Shown piece after piece: positions 52,149 to 61,499 of a DNA stretch of 64,000 nt. This DNA is from Barnesiella sp. An55. Its GTDB lineage: Bacteria > Bacteroidota > Bacteroidia > Bacteroidales > Barnesiellaceae. Position 1 is the first letter of the stretch, and the number at the start of each line of letters is the position of its first letter. Under the pieces are notes generated by a model, which was given only the letters and a program-made list of their open reading frames with translations, did no database searches and had not been told where the DNA came from. The stretch spans positions 1 through 64,000 of the forward strand of contig NZ_NFHZ01000005.1 in NCBI RefSeq assembly GCF_002161555.1. The letters run 5' to 3'. The position numbers and the translations under genes were made by a program.

Positions 52149-52173
52149 TATGTTTAAGAACATACCTTTTTCG
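52149..52173. promoter_or_regulatory. Operator upstream of the glycogen operon
   Basis: TATGTTT-AA-GAACATA followed by CCTTTTTCG. It matches the element at 35915-35939 at 23 of 25 positions, including the eight-base tail outside the palindrome. One half-site differs by a single base. Confidence 0.6.
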
Positions 52174-52341
52174 GTTGAAAAATGTTTGCATTTTATTTCG
52201 GTATATGTTAAATTCGAGTCAAATATGAATTGCTTGTTTCGGGTTCTTTGAAATAGGGCAAGGGGATATAGAACTTGCAAGAAGAAAAGGAGCCGATACA
52301 ATTGTGAAAAAGAGAGAGTAAGAGAATTTTAATAGAAAGAT

Positions 52342-54288
52342 ATGAGTTATCTGAAATTTGACAAGAACCTGATGATAAACCTCGAATGGTCGCTGCCCAA
52401 GGAGATGCTGCGTACCAACAAATCGGGCGCCTATCATTGCACAACAATCGTCGATTGCAACACTCGCAAACAACACGGGTTGCTGGTGATTCCTATTCCC
52501 GAGCTGGACAAGGATAACCATGTGATGCTGTCGTCGCTGGACGAAACGGTGATTCAGCACGGTGCAGCGTTCAACTTGGGTTTGCACAAGTACAAGGGCG
52601 ATTGCTTCAGCCCCAACGGGCACAAGTACATTCGAGAGTTTAATTGCGAGTCGGTACCCCAGACAATGTATCGTGTGGGCGGTGTGATTTTGACCAAGGA
52701 GAAAGTGTTTATCTCGCACGAGAACCGTATATTGATCAAATATACGCTCGTCGATGCCCACTCGCCGACGATTTTGCAATTCCGTCCGTTTCTTGCCTTC
52801 CGTAATGCCAACGATCTGTGCGTGGAAAACTATGCGCTCGACCAGCGCTACGAAGAGGTTGCCAACGGCATAAGCTGCTGCCTGTATCAGGGATATCCCC
52901 GGTTGTACATGCAGTTCAACAAGCCGCCCAAGTTTGTGTTCGATCCCCATTGGTACAAGGGTATAGAGTATATCAAGGACCAGGAGCGAGGCTATCCCTA
53001 CCAGGAAGACCTCTATGTGCCCGGTTATTTCGAGATTCCCATCAAGAAGGGCGAGAGCATTATCTTCTCGGCCGGAACCGTCGAAGCCAAACCGCGTTCG
53101 ATGGCCCGCACCTATGAAGAGGAGCTGGCCAATCGCCATATGTGCCGCTCGAGTTTCTATAACTGCCTGAAGAACTCGGCCCAGCAGTTCTACTTCAAAC
53201 AGAAGAAGGGGCACTACCTGCTGGCCGGTTATCCCTGGTTCAGGGTGCGTGCCCGCGACCAGTTCATCGCCCTGCCGGGTTGTACGTTGGCCATAGGCGA
53301 CGACCAGACGTTTGAAGATGTCATGAACTCGTCGGAGAAAGCCTTGCGTCACTTCATGACCACCGGCGAGCTCGACGAGAACATAGGCGAACTCGATTTG
53401 CCCGATATCCCCCTGTGGGCCATCTGGACGGTCTATCATTATGCCAAGGAGAAGGGCATGGAGGTTTGCCGTGAGAAGTACGGCCGCTTTGTGTGTGATA
53501 TTCTCGACTACATCATCAAGGGCAAGCACCCCAACCTCTTCCTGCACGACAACGGGTTGCTCTACTCCAACGGCAAGGACCGGGTTATTTCGTGGATGAA
53601 TGCCGTAGTCAACGGTCGTCCCGTGAACCCGCGTAGCGGCTATCTGGTAGAGTTCAATGCCCTGTGGTACAATGCCCTGAAGTTTGCTGCCGCACTCTTT
53701 GCCGAAGATAAGGATTTGGCTTCGAAGGTAGAACAGTGGAACACGATTGCCGACAAGGCCGGCGAAACCTTTATCGCTACCTTCCTGAACGATTATGGCT
53801 ACCTCATCGACTATGTAGATGGGTCGATGTCAGATTGGAGCGTAAGACCCAATATGCTGATTGCCCTGGCTCTCGACTATTCGCCGCTCGACAAGCGTCA
53901 GCGCAAACGCGCGCTCGAGGTTGTTACTCGCGAGTTGCTCACTCCCAAGGGTATCCGCACGCTCAGTCCCAAGAGCTATGGATATAACCCCACCTATGTG
54001 GGTTCGCAAACCGAACGTGAGTATGCCTACCATCAGGGCCCCGCACGTCCCTGGCTCATGGGCGCTTATGCCGAAGCCTACCTCAAGGTATTTGGTATCA
54101 GCGGTGTGTCGTTCCTGGAGCGGATGCTCATTGGCTTTGAAGATGAGATGTCGCAAACCTGCATCGGCTCCATCTCCGAGTTGTTCGACGGAAATCCGCC
54201 CTTTGCCGGTCGAGGCGCCATCAGCTACGCCGCCAACGTGGGCGAGATCTTGAGAGTGTTGAAATTGTTGAAAAAGTATAATATGTAA
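52342..54288 (+). CDS. Glycogen debranching enzyme (GH133, amylo-1,6-glucosidase)
   Basis: A 648-residue enzyme. The N-terminal beta domain (NKSGAYHCTTIVDCNTRKQHGLLVIP) is followed by an (alpha/alpha)6 barrel (FRVRARDQFIALPGCTLAIGDDQTF, GELDLPDIPLWAIWTVYHYAKEKG, YLIDYVDGSMSDWSVRPNMLIALALDYSPL). It hydrolyses alpha-1,6 branch points of glycogen. No signal peptide: it acts in the cytosol. First gene of a three-gene operon with gaps of 18 and 19 bases; the leader carries the palindromic operator shared with the sugar symporter. Confidence 0.94.
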   Translation: MSYLKFDKNLMINLEWSLPKEMLRTNKSGAYHCTTIVDCNTRKQHGLLVIPIPELDKDNHVMLSSLDETVIQHGAAFNLGLHKYKGDCFSPNGHKYIREFNCESVPQTMYRVGGVILTKEKVFISHENRILIKYTLVDAHSPTILQFRPFLAFRNANDLCVENYALDQRYEEVANGISCCLYQGYPRLYMQFNKPPKFVFDPHWYKGIEYIKDQERGYPYQEDLYVPGYFEIPIKKGESIIFSAGTVEAKPRSMARTYEEELANRHMCRSSFYNCLKNSAQQFYFKQKKGHYLLAGYPWFRVRARDQFIALPGCTLAIGDDQTFEDVMNSSEKALRHFMTTGELDENIGELDLPDIPLWAIWTVYHYAKEKGMEVCREKYGRFVCDILDYIIKGKHPNLFLHDNGLLYSNGKDRVISWMNAVVNGRPVNPRSGYLVEFNALWYNALKFAAALFAEDKDLASKVEQWNTIADKAGETFIATFLNDYGYLIDYVDGSMSDWSVRPNMLIALALDYSPLDKRQRKRALEVVTRELLTPKGIRTLSPKSYGYNPTYVGSQTEREYAYHQGPARPWLMGAYAEAYLKVFGISGVSFLERMLIGFEDEMSQTCIGSISELFDGNPPFAGRGAISYAANVGEILRVLKLLKKYNM

Positions 54289-54306
54289 AGCCTAATTCCT
54301 ATATCT

Positions 54307-55575
54307 ATGAAAGCGCTAATGTTTGGTTGGGAATTTCCCCCTCATATCCTGGGAGGTTTAGGCACGGCCAGTTATGGTTTGACCAAAGGCATGGCAGAGT
54401 GTGGCGGTATCGAAATCACCTTTGTCATACCTAAGCCTTATGGAGACGAGGATAAAACTTTTGCTCATATAATCGGGGCCGCCAATACCCCCGTCGCCTG
54501 GCGCGATGTAAGTTGGGACTATGTGCAGCAGCGGTATGGCTACTGTATGGATCCCCAGGAGTATTTCGACCTGCGCAGTCATATCTATGCAGATTTCAAT
54601 TATCTGAAGACCAATGACCTGGGTTGTATCGAGTTCTCGGGACGTTATCCCGACAATCTCATGGAAGAGATCAATAACTATTCTATCGTAGCCGGTGTGA
54701 TAGCCCGTACCGAGCAGTTCGATATCATTCACTCGCACGACTGGCTCACCTATCCTGCAGGCATCCATGCCAAGCAGGTGAGTGGCAAGCCGCTGGTGAT
54801 TCACGTGCATGCGACCGACTTTGACCGCAGCCGGGGTAATGTGAACCCTACCGTTTACAACATCGAACGCGACGGCATGCTGCACGCCGACCACATTATC
54901 ACGGTGAGCAACCTCACGCGCCAGACCGTTATCGAGAAGTATCACATCGACCCGGCCAAGGTGACCACGGTACACAATGCCGTGGAACCGTTGAGCGATG
55001 AAATCAAGTCTATCGAGATGCCCCACAATCCCAAGGAGAAGGTGGTTACCTTCCTGGGACGTATTACCATGCAGAAGGGGCCCGAATACTTTGTTGAGGC
55101 TGCTGCCCGGGTATTGCGCAAGACCAACAATGTGCGTTTCGTGATGGCCGGTAACGGCGACATGATGAACAAGATGATCATGCTGTCGGCCCAGCGAAAC
55201 ATTTCGGACCGCTTCCACTTTACCGGTTTTTTGCGGGGACGTCAGGTCTATGAAATGCTGAAGGCGAGCGATGTGTATGTGATGCCTTCGGTTTCCGAGC
55301 CCTTCGGCATCTCGCCCCTCGAGGCCATGCAAGTAGGAGTGCCCTCGATTATCTCGAAACAGTCGGGGTGTGCCGAGATTCTTACCAATGTCATCAAAAT
55401 CGACTATTGGGATATCGATGCCATGGCCGACGCCATCTACTCGATAATCACCTATCCCGCCATTTATAAACAATTGCGCGAAGAGGGCGAGCGGGAAGTC
55501 AATGAGATTAAGTGGAAATATGCCGGACAAAAGGTACTCGACATTTACCATAATGTGCTGCGCAATTATAATTAA
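54307..55575 (+). CDS. GT4/GT5-type glycosyltransferase of glycogen metabolism
   Basis: A 422-residue GT-B enzyme. The start MFGWEFPPHILGGLGTASYGL has the GGLG nucleotide-sugar loop of glycogen synthases; IIHSHDWLTYPAGIHAK, VTFLGRITMQKGPEYFVEAA and SEPFGISPLEAMQVGVPSI complete the signature. Position between a debranching enzyme and a GH57 enzyme marks it as the glycogen synthase of the trio. Acts in the cytosol on ADP- or UDP-glucose; the donor is not settled by sequence. Confidence 0.92.
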   Translation: MKALMFGWEFPPHILGGLGTASYGLTKGMAECGGIEITFVIPKPYGDEDKTFAHIIGAANTPVAWRDVSWDYVQQRYGYCMDPQEYFDLRSHIYADFNYLKTNDLGCIEFSGRYPDNLMEEINNYSIVAGVIARTEQFDIIHSHDWLTYPAGIHAKQVSGKPLVIHVHATDFDRSRGNVNPTVYNIERDGMLHADHIITVSNLTRQTVIEKYHIDPAKVTTVHNAVEPLSDEIKSIEMPHNPKEKVVTFLGRITMQKGPEYFVEAAARVLRKTNNVRFVMAGNGDMMNKMIMLSAQRNISDRFHFTGFLRGRQVYEMLKASDVYVMPSVSEPFGISPLEAMQVGVPSIISKQSGCAEILTNVIKIDYWDIDAMADAIYSIITYPAIYKQLREEGEREVNEIKWKYAGQKVLDIYHNVLRNYN

Positions 55576-55594
55576 TGAAAAAACACAACCTTAT

Positions 55595-56968
55595 ATGAAA
55601 ACAATTTGTTTCTATTTTCAAATTCATCAACCGTTTCGTCTGAAACGCTATCGTTTCTTCGACATTGGTAACGATCATTACTACTACGACGACTTTGCCA
55701 ACGACGATATCATTACCCGCATTGCGCAACGCTCGTATCTGCCGGCCAATGCCACTCTGCTCGAGATGATCAAAAATGCCAACGGCAAGTTCAAGGTAGC
55801 CTTCTCGATATCGGGTGTGGCTCTTGAGCAACTCGAACTCTATGTGCCCGAGTTTATCGACAGCATGAAGGAGCTGGTCAAGACCGATTGCGTGGAGATT
55901 CTCTCGGAGACTTATGCCCACTCGTTGGCTTCGTTGGCCGATCCCGAGGAGTTTAAGATTCAGGTGCAACATCACGACGAGAAAATCGAGCAGCTCTTTG
56001 GCGTGAAGCCCAAGGTATTCCGCAATACCGAGTTGATATTCTCCGACGATATTGCCTCGATGATTGCTGCCATGGGGTTCAAAGGTGTGATTACCGAAGG
56101 TGCCAAGCACATACTGGGTTGGAAGAGTCCCAACTATCTCTACTGTTCGGCTGCGGCTCCCAAACTGAAAATGCTGCTGAAGAACTACAAGATGAGCGAC
56201 GATATCTCGTTCCGCTTCTCCAACTACGAGTGGAGCGATTATCCGCTCACGGCCGACAAGTTTATTTCGTGGATAAAGAACACCCCGGCCGAGGAGCCCA
56301 TTGTCAACCTCTTCATGAACTACGAGACGTTGGGCGAGTTGCAACCGCGCGAGTCGGGCATCTTTGAATTCATGAAAGCTCTGCCGCGTTTCGCCGAGCA
56401 AGAAGGTATAGGTTTCTGCACGCCTACCGAGGCCATCAGCAAGCTCAAGCCGGTCGATGCATTGTCGGTACCATACCCCATGTCGTGGGCCGACGAGGCA
56501 CGCGATACCAGTGCCTGGTTGGGTAACACGCTGCAAAACGAGGCCTTCAACAAGCTCTATTCGGTGGCCGAGCGGGTGCGCCTGTGCGACGACCGTCGGT
56601 TGAAACAAGACTGGAACTATCTGCAAGCCAGTGACCACTTCTATTACATGTGCACCAAATATCTCTCCGATGGTGCCGTGCACAGCCATTACAGCCCATA
56701 CGACAGCCCCTATGAGGCCTTCACCAACTACATGAACGTGTTGAGCGACTTTATCGTGCGGGTTGAGGCTCAATATCCCGAGTCGATCGAGAATGAGGAG
56801 TTGAATGCTCTGCTGACCACCATCAAGAACCAGGCTGCCGAGATAGAGATGCTGCAGAAGGAACTGAAGTCGGCTCGCACCGAGCGTCACTCCAAACGGG
56901 CCGAGGCCAAGAAGGAGAAAGAGACCAAGAGCGAAGCTCCCAAGAAAGCCGCCGAGAAGAAAGAGTAG
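55595..56968 (+). CDS. GH57-family glycoside hydrolase or branching enzyme-like protein
   Basis: A 457-residue cytosolic protein. GH57 begins with ICFYFQIHQPFRLKRYRFFDIG (HQP motif 1), continues with VEILSETYAHSLASLADPEEF and FRNTELIFSDDIASMIAAMGFKGVITEG with a likely catalytic Glu in FRNTEL. The last 70 residues form a charged coiled coil ending in a Lys/Glu/Ala tail (KRAEAKKEKETKSEAPKKAAEKKE), which is not part of the catalytic fold. Acts on alpha-1,4-glucan. Third gene of the glycogen operon; start 55595 is chosen because HQP motif 1 follows directly. Confidence 0.92.
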   Translation: MKTICFYFQIHQPFRLKRYRFFDIGNDHYYYDDFANDDIITRIAQRSYLPANATLLEMIKNANGKFKVAFSISGVALEQLELYVPEFIDSMKELVKTDCVEILSETYAHSLASLADPEEFKIQVQHHDEKIEQLFGVKPKVFRNTELIFSDDIASMIAAMGFKGVITEGAKHILGWKSPNYLYCSAAAPKLKMLLKNYKMSDDISFRFSNYEWSDYPLTADKFISWIKNTPAEEPIVNLFMNYETLGELQPRESGIFEFMKALPRFAEQEGIGFCTPTEAISKLKPVDALSVPYPMSWADEARDTSAWLGNTLQNEAFNKLYSVAERVRLCDDRRLKQDWNYLQASDHFYYMCTKYLSDGAVHSHYSPYDSPYEAFTNYMNVLSDFIVRVEAQYPESIENEELNALLTTIKNQAAEIEMLQKELKSARTERHSKRAEAKKEKETKSEAPKKAAEKKE

Positions 56969-57094
56969 TCCTTGTCGGGCGAGCCCCCGGGCCGTACTGC
57001 CGCTATCGGTGAGGCGTGCGGTAGGCAATCGGCGTTATTTTAGACAAAATTAGAACAAACAATTTCGCAGATTCATACACAATCTGTATATTCG

Positions 57095-57127
57095 TACCAC
57101 GCCGTCCTCCGATAGGGCGGCGTGGTA
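57095..57127 (+). promoter_or_regulatory. Strong hairpin in the nucleoside phosphorylase leader
   Basis: TACCACGCCGTCC and GGGCGGCGTGGTA pair (one G-U) with a seven-base loop, ending 14 bases before the ATG and followed by AAAATTTTT. The candidate -7 box TATATTCG lies immediately upstream (57087-57094), so the hairpin would be at the very 5' end of the mRNA. Confidence 0.6.
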
Positions 57128-57141
57128 AAATTTTTAGCACT

Positions 57142-58011
57142 ATGAAACATTTCCCAGAGTCAGAATTTATTATCAATGCCGATGGCAGTGCGTTCCATTT
57201 GCATTTGCTCCCCGAGCAGTTGAGAGACAAGGTAATCTTGGTAGGAGACCCGGGCCGGGTCAATTTGGTCGCTTCGTTTTTCGACACGCGCGATTTCGAG
57301 GTATCGAGCCGGGAGTTTCATACCATAGGCGGAACCTATAAGGGCAAGCAGGTGATGTGCCTCTCGCACGGAATCGGCACCGACAATATCGACATTGTGG
57401 TCAACGAGCTAGATGCCTTGGCCAATATCGATTTTGCCACACGTTACGAGAAGCCCCAGTTCCGCCAGTTGACCCTCGTGCGGGTAGGAACCTCGGGTGG
57501 TTTGCAGCCCCATGTACCCATTGGTACACCGGTCATTGCCGAGAAGGCCATCGGGTTCGACGGCGTGCTCAATTTCTATGCCGGGCGTAACGAGATATGC
57601 GATCTTGAGTTCGAGAAAGCCTTTTGCGAGGCAGTCAAGTGGAACCCCTTGTGGGCAGCCCCCTATGTGGTCGATAGCGATCCCGAGCTGGTGGCCCGTA
57701 TCGGGGGTGACGATATGGTGCGGGGCGTGACCATATCGGCCAACGGGTTCTATGGCCCTCAAGGGCGTGAACTGCGTTTGCCGCTGGCCGATCCCGACCT
57801 GAACAAGAAAATCGAAGCCTTCAAGTATGGCCGTTATGTGGTGACCAATTATGAGATGGAGAGTTCGGCACTTGCCGGTTTATCGAAACTGATGGGGCAC
57901 AAAGCCATGACCGTGTGCAGCATCATTGCCAACCGGGTGGCCCACCATGCCAATCCCAATTACAAGACAGCCGTATCTGATCTGATTCAAACCGTACTGG
58001 ACCGTATATAA
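57142..58011 (+). CDS. Nucleoside phosphorylase (uridine phosphorylase-like)
   Basis: A 289-residue cytosolic enzyme of the PNP/UDP family 1. Phosphate loop VILVGDPGRVNLVASFF, LSHGIGTDNIDIVVNEL, LVRVGTSGGLQPHVPIGT and the nucleoside-binding TNYEMESSALAGLSKLMGHKAMTVCSIIANRV are visible. It cleaves a nucleoside with phosphate to a base and (deoxy)ribose-1-phosphate. Uridine is the likely substrate by the overall pattern; purine nucleosides are not excluded. Single gene with a leader hairpin and a terminator. Confidence 0.92.
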   Translation: MKHFPESEFIINADGSAFHLHLLPEQLRDKVILVGDPGRVNLVASFFDTRDFEVSSREFHTIGGTYKGKQVMCLSHGIGTDNIDIVVNELDALANIDFATRYEKPQFRQLTLVRVGTSGGLQPHVPIGTPVIAEKAIGFDGVLNFYAGRNEICDLEFEKAFCEAVKWNPLWAAPYVVDSDPELVARIGGDDMVRGVTISANGFYGPQGRELRLPLADPDLNKKIEAFKYGRYVVTNYEMESSALAGLSKLMGHKAMTVCSIIANRVAHHANPNYKTAVSDLIQTVLDRI

Positions 58012-58038
58012 TAAGACCAGAACCGCAACGAATAGTCA

Positions 58039-58080
58039 GGGCCGCGATTATACTCAATAGTCGCGGCCTTGTCGTTTTTT
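58039..58080 (+). terminator. Terminator after the nucleoside phosphorylase gene
   Basis: GGCCGCGATTA pairs with TAGTCGCGGCC (one G-U or mismatch) with a seven-base loop, followed by GTCGTTTTTT. Confidence 0.8.
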
Positions 58081-58176
58081 ATTTCGACAGATAAATCGGT
58101 GAATTTGTGCCATAAAAGGTCTGTGAGAAAACAGAAAAAAGGGGCAATCCCCGTCATGTTGTTTGTGAAAAATGGT

Positions 58177-58184
58177 TACCTTTG
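58177..58184 (+). promoter_or_regulatory. Likely -7 box of the lipoprotein gene at 58232
   Basis: TACCTTTG matches TAnnTTTG, 48 bases before the ATG. No good -33 element at 19-21 bases. Confidence 0.45.
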
Positions 58185-58231
58185 AAGCACAAAACCGGGA
58201 TAGAACAATCATCATATTAGGAGAATAGCAA

Positions 58232-58831
58232 ATGGTAGCATTAAAAAGACTTTCGAGCGTATTGCTGTGCATGGCGGCATTGCTCTCTTTTACTTCGTGT
58301 AGTGAGTTGATGGACGAACTTTTTGGGGGAGACGACGAGCCCATACAGAACAACTATTCGACAGCCCTGGCCGGTAAATGGCGGGTAGTGAGCGCTGGCA
58401 GTATTCGTAGCGTATCGGGCGAAGTAGAGAGTGTCGAATCGGGTACCGAGGTAGCCACCTCGCTCGAGTGGATCGAGTTTTCCGACGGAAAGGCTCATTT
58501 CCATTTTTCACAACCGGTTGACCTTGAATATTGGGTCTTGGGTGGCACGCACATTCCCTCCACTCAAATCACCGACTATACCTGCAATTGTGAACTCGAT
58601 GGTCGCGGATTCGGCAACTTTGTCTTTGGATTCAAGTCAAACGAAACGGGCGAAGGCTATGTCGAGACTTATACCGAGTATGTCATGGGCGACAGCGATT
58701 ACCAGATTTACAATTCGGCCCGGTTGTGTGCCTATGGTCGGGACGAGGATTACGCCACTACGCTGATACTCTATGTCACTACCGACGAGTGTGTCGATTA
58801 CGGTTATGTCATGGAGCGTTACGACAAGTAG
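58232..58831 (+). CDS. Lipoprotein of unknown function
   Basis: A 199-residue protein with a lipoprotein signal (LKRLSSVLLCMAALLSFTSC, lipid Cys at residue 23) followed by an acidic linker (ELMDELFGGDDEP). The rest is beta-rich and starts LAGKWRVVSAG, a pattern seen in lipocalin-like extracytoplasmic proteins of Bacteroidetes. No enzymatic residues are recognised. A single gene closed by a bidirectional terminator. Confidence 0.78.
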   Translation: MVALKRLSSVLLCMAALLSFTSCSELMDELFGGDDEPIQNNYSTALAGKWRVVSAGSIRSVSGEVESVESGTEVATSLEWIEFSDGKAHFHFSQPVDLEYWVLGGTHIPSTQITDYTCNCELDGRGFGNFVFGFKSNETGEGYVETYTEYVMGDSDYQIYNSARLCAYGRDEDYATTLILYVTTDECVDYGYVMERYDK

Positions 58832-58919
58832 TGTCATACGGTGTGCCGGGTATGTTTTTGTCGCGCCGGGGCCAACCGGCGTGTGGACCTTTCGCACACG
58901 ACGAGATAAACAAGAGAAT

Positions 58920-58961
58920 AAGAAAAGAGCGGCTCGAATTTCGAGTCGCTCTTTTCTTTGT
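58920..58961. terminator. Bidirectional terminator between the lipoprotein gene and rpsO
   Basis: AAGAAAAGAGCGGCTCGAA and TTCGAGTCGCTCTTTTCTT form a 19-bp stem with one G-U pair, with A/T runs at both ends. Confidence 0.85.
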
Positions 58962-58975
58962 GGTTGTGAGACCAA

Positions 58976-59251
58976 TTACTTTCTGATACCCAGCTCTTTT
59001 TGAGCAATGATGGCACGGTAGCGGTTGATGTCAACCTTGATGAGGTAGTCGAGCAAACGACGACGTTTACCTACCAACATTTTAAGGGCTCGTTCGGTGC
59101 TATGATCTTTGTGATTTGACTTCAAGTGCTCAGTCAAATGGGCTATACGGTAGGAAAATAATGCAATCTGCGCTTCGGGTGAGCCAGTATCAGTATTGGA
59201 CTTTCCGTATTTCCCAAAGATCTCTTTCTTTTTCTCAGAATCTAAGTACAT
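58976..59251 (-). CDS. rpsO: 30S ribosomal protein S15
   Basis: A 91-residue protein binding 16S rRNA in the platform of the small subunit. TGSPEAQIALFSYRIAHLTEHLKSNHKDHSTERALKMLVGKRRRLLDYLIKVDINRYRAIIAQKELGIRK is split here only to note its parts: TGSPEAQ, the HLKSNHKDHSTER loop and the KRRRLLDYL helix are the signature. Start 59251 (MYLDSEKK) gives the usual length. A full promoter lies at 59320-59290; divergent from typA. Confidence 0.97.
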   Translation of the reverse strand: MYLDSEKKKEIFGKYGKSNTDTGSPEAQIALFSYRIAHLTEHLKSNHKDHSTERALKMLVGKRRRLLDYLIKVDINRYRAIIAQKELGIRK

Positions 59252-59289
59252 TTCTTTGAGTTTTGTTGTTAATAAAATTATTGAGCGCA

Positions 59290-59320
59290 CAAAGGTAAGC
59301 ATTTGTTCTTGAGTTACAAA
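59290..59320 (-). promoter_or_regulatory. Promoter of rpsO
   Basis: On the minus strand: TTTG (59320-59317), a 19-base spacer, then TACCTTTG (59297-59290). Confidence 0.7.
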
Positions 59321-59458
59321 AAAATCGATACTCTTTTTTAGACTGGATTTCTGCTTTGCTCTATTTATTACATTGGTAGGCCGGGACAGGAGGGGATGAC
59401 CACGCGTCGAGGGGAACACTAAAAATGGCAGAGAGATGCATCATTTAAAAAAATATAG

Positions 59459-59466
59459 TAACTTTG
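59459..59466 (+). promoter_or_regulatory. Likely -7 box of typA
   Basis: TAACTTTG matches TAnnTTTG and implies a leader of about 70 bases before the ATG at 59542. The -33 region is weak. Confidence 0.5.
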
Positions 59467-59541
59467 CACCTTGAAACGTGGAGGCTGGCGCATGCGTAAC
59501 CCGCGTGACGGGCAGCTCTTTACTTGGTTAAAATAGGTTAT

Positions 59542-61338
59542 ATGCAGAAAATCAGAAACATTGCGATTATCGCTCACGTCGATCACGGCAAGACGACCCT
59601 GGTTGACAAAATGCTTTTGGCCGGACACCTTTTTCGCGAGAACCAGAACTCCGGTGAGTTGATATTGGATAACAATGATTTGGAGCGTGAACGAGGTATC
59701 ACGATTCTCTCCAAGAATGTTTCTATTCGGTACAAAGATTACAAAATCAATATTATAGATACTCCGGGGCACGCCGATTTCGGTGGCGAGGTGGAGCGTG
59801 TGCTCAACATGGCCGACGGCTGTCTGCTGCTGGTCGATGCCTTCGAAGGCCCCATGCCGCAAACCCGATTCGTGTTGCAAAAGGCTATCGAGATAGGATT
59901 GAAACCCATTGTGGTTATCAACAAGGTCGATAAGCCCAACTGTCGCCCCGACGAGGTGCAGGAGATGGTGCTCGACCTCATGTTCAGTCTCGATGCTACC
60001 GAAGACCAGCTCGATTTCCCCACCATATATGGTTCGGCCAAGCAGGGGTGGTTCTCGACCGACTGGCGTAAGCCTACCGACAACATCACTCCGTTGCTCG
60101 ATGCCATTATCAAATACATTCCCGAGCCCCAGTATCTCGAGGGTACCCCTCAGATGCTTATCACCTCGCTCGACTATTCGCCCTATGTAGGCCGTATAGC
60201 CGTAGGCCGTGTGCACCGCGGTGAGTTGAAAGAGGGGATGGAGGTTTCGCTGTGCAAGAAAGATGGCTCGACGGTCAAGCAACGCATCAAGGAGCTCGAC
60301 GTGTTCGAGGGTATGGGTCGCACGAAAGTGCAATCGGTAGGCTCGGGCGACATTTGCGCGCTCGTGGGTATCGAGAATTTTGAGATTGGCGATACCATTG
60401 CCGATGCCAACGAGCCTGAGGCTTTGCCGCGAATTGCCATCGACGAGCCCACGATGTCGATGTTGTTCACGATTAACGATTCGCCTTTCTTCGGGAAAGA
60501 CGGTAAATATGTCACTTCGCGTCACATTGCCGAGCGCCTGAAACGGGAACTCGACAAGAACCTGGCGTTGCGTGTAGAGCGTGGCGACAGCGACGATGCC
60601 TGGACGGTCTATGGTCGTGGCGTGTTGCACTTGTCGGTCCTGATCGAGACGATGCGTCGCGAGGGCTATGAACTCCAGGTAGGACAGCCGCAGGTAATCA
60701 TCAAGGAAATCGATGGACAGAAGTGCGAACCTGTCGAGTTGCTCACCATCAATTTGCCCGAGGAATATGCCAGCAAGATTATCGATATGGTTACCCGCCG
60801 CAAGGGCGAGATGGTATCGATGACCACGCAAAACGACCGCATCCATATCGAGTTCCAGATTCCTTCGCGCGGTATCATCGGGTTGCGTACCAATGTGCTC
60901 ACGGCTTCGGCCGGCGAAGCCATCATGGCACACCGTTTCCTCGAATACCAACCTTGGAAAGGAAATATCGATCGCCGCACCAACGGGTCGCTCATCGCCA
61001 TGGAGTCGGGCACAGCCTATGCCTATGCCATCGACAAGCTGCAAGACCGGGGGCGTTTCTTCATCTTCCCGCAAGAGGAGGTCTATGCCGGTCAGGTAGT
61101 GGGCGAGAATGCCAAGGAAAACGATATCGTGGTGAACGTAACCAAGTCGAAGAAGCTGACCAACATGCGTGCGTCGGGTGCCGACGACAAGGCTCATATC
61201 GTTCCGCCGGTAATCTTCAGCCTCGAGGAGGCTCTTGAGTATATCAAGGAGGATGAGTATGTAGAGGTAACGCCTCACCACTTGCGCTTGCGCAAGATTA
61301 TTCTCGACGAAACCGAGCGTAAACGCGCCAATCGTTAA
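59542..61338 (+). CDS. typA: Ribosome-associated translational GTPase TypA/BipA
   Basis: A 598-residue GTPase of the elongation-factor group, acting on ribosome assembly and stress or low-temperature growth. G1 [10 protein letters not shown], switch [10 protein letters not shown]3 [17 protein letters not shown]4 NKVDKP; the C-terminal BipA-specific domain ([57 protein letters not shown]) is complete. Start 59542 is chosen over six upstream codons because the family begins [16 protein letters not shown]. Confidence 0.97.
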   Translation: MQKIRNIAIIAHVDHGKTTLVDKMLLAGHLFRENQNSGELILDNNDLERERGITILSKNVSIRYKDYKINIIDTPGHADFGGEVERVLNMADGCLLLVDAFEGPMPQTRFVLQKAIEIGLKPIVVINKVDKPNCRPDEVQEMVLDLMFSLDATEDQLDFPTIYGSAKQGWFSTDWRKPTDNITPLLDAIIKYIPEPQYLEGTPQMLITSLDYSPYVGRIAVGRVHRGELKEGMEVSLCKKDGSTVKQRIKELDVFEGMGRTKVQSVGSGDICALVGIENFEIGDTIADANEPEALPRIAIDEPTMSMLFTINDSPFFGKDGKYVTSRHIAERLKRELDKNLALRVERGDSDDAWTVYGRGVLHLSVLIETMRREGYELQVGQPQVIIKEIDGQKCEPVELLTINLPEEYASKIIDMVTRRKGEMVSMTTQNDRIHIEFQIPSRGIIGLRTNVLTASAGEAIMAHRFLEYQPWKGNIDRRTNGSLIAMESGTAYAYAIDKLQDRGRFFIFPQEEVYAGQVVGENAKENDIVVNVTKSKKLTNMRASGADDKAHIVPPVIFSLEEALEYIKEDEYVEVTPHHLRLRKIILDETERKRANR

Positions 61339-61376
61339 TCTGTTTCAGAAGGCCCGTTGCCGGGCTTGTAAGATAT

Positions 61377-61410
61377 ACGGGATGCGAAACAATTCGTGTC
61401 CCGTTTTTTT
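61377..61410 (+). terminator. Terminator after typA
   Basis: ACGGGA and TCCCGT with an inner GAA/TTC pairing, followed by TTTTTTT. A second hairpin, AAGGCCCG/CGGGCTT, precedes it at 61349-61367. Confidence 0.8.
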
Positions 61411-61499
61411 TGAGGGGTGGGGTGGTGGTCTATCTCCAAAAAATTGACTACCTTCACCAACGTTTCGCCGATGGTTCTATTCCCCACGCGATACTTGTT

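Larger units (their letters stand above)
51931..52341. other. Long leader region of the glycogen operon
   Basis: Holds the marC terminator, then an AAAAGGT/ACCTTTT hairpin (about 52070-52104), then the operator at 52149-52173 and an AT-rich stretch up to the ATG at 52342. No protein gene is seen. No clean TAnnTTTG box could be placed; TATTTCGG at 52194-52201 is the nearest candidate. Confidence 0.5.
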
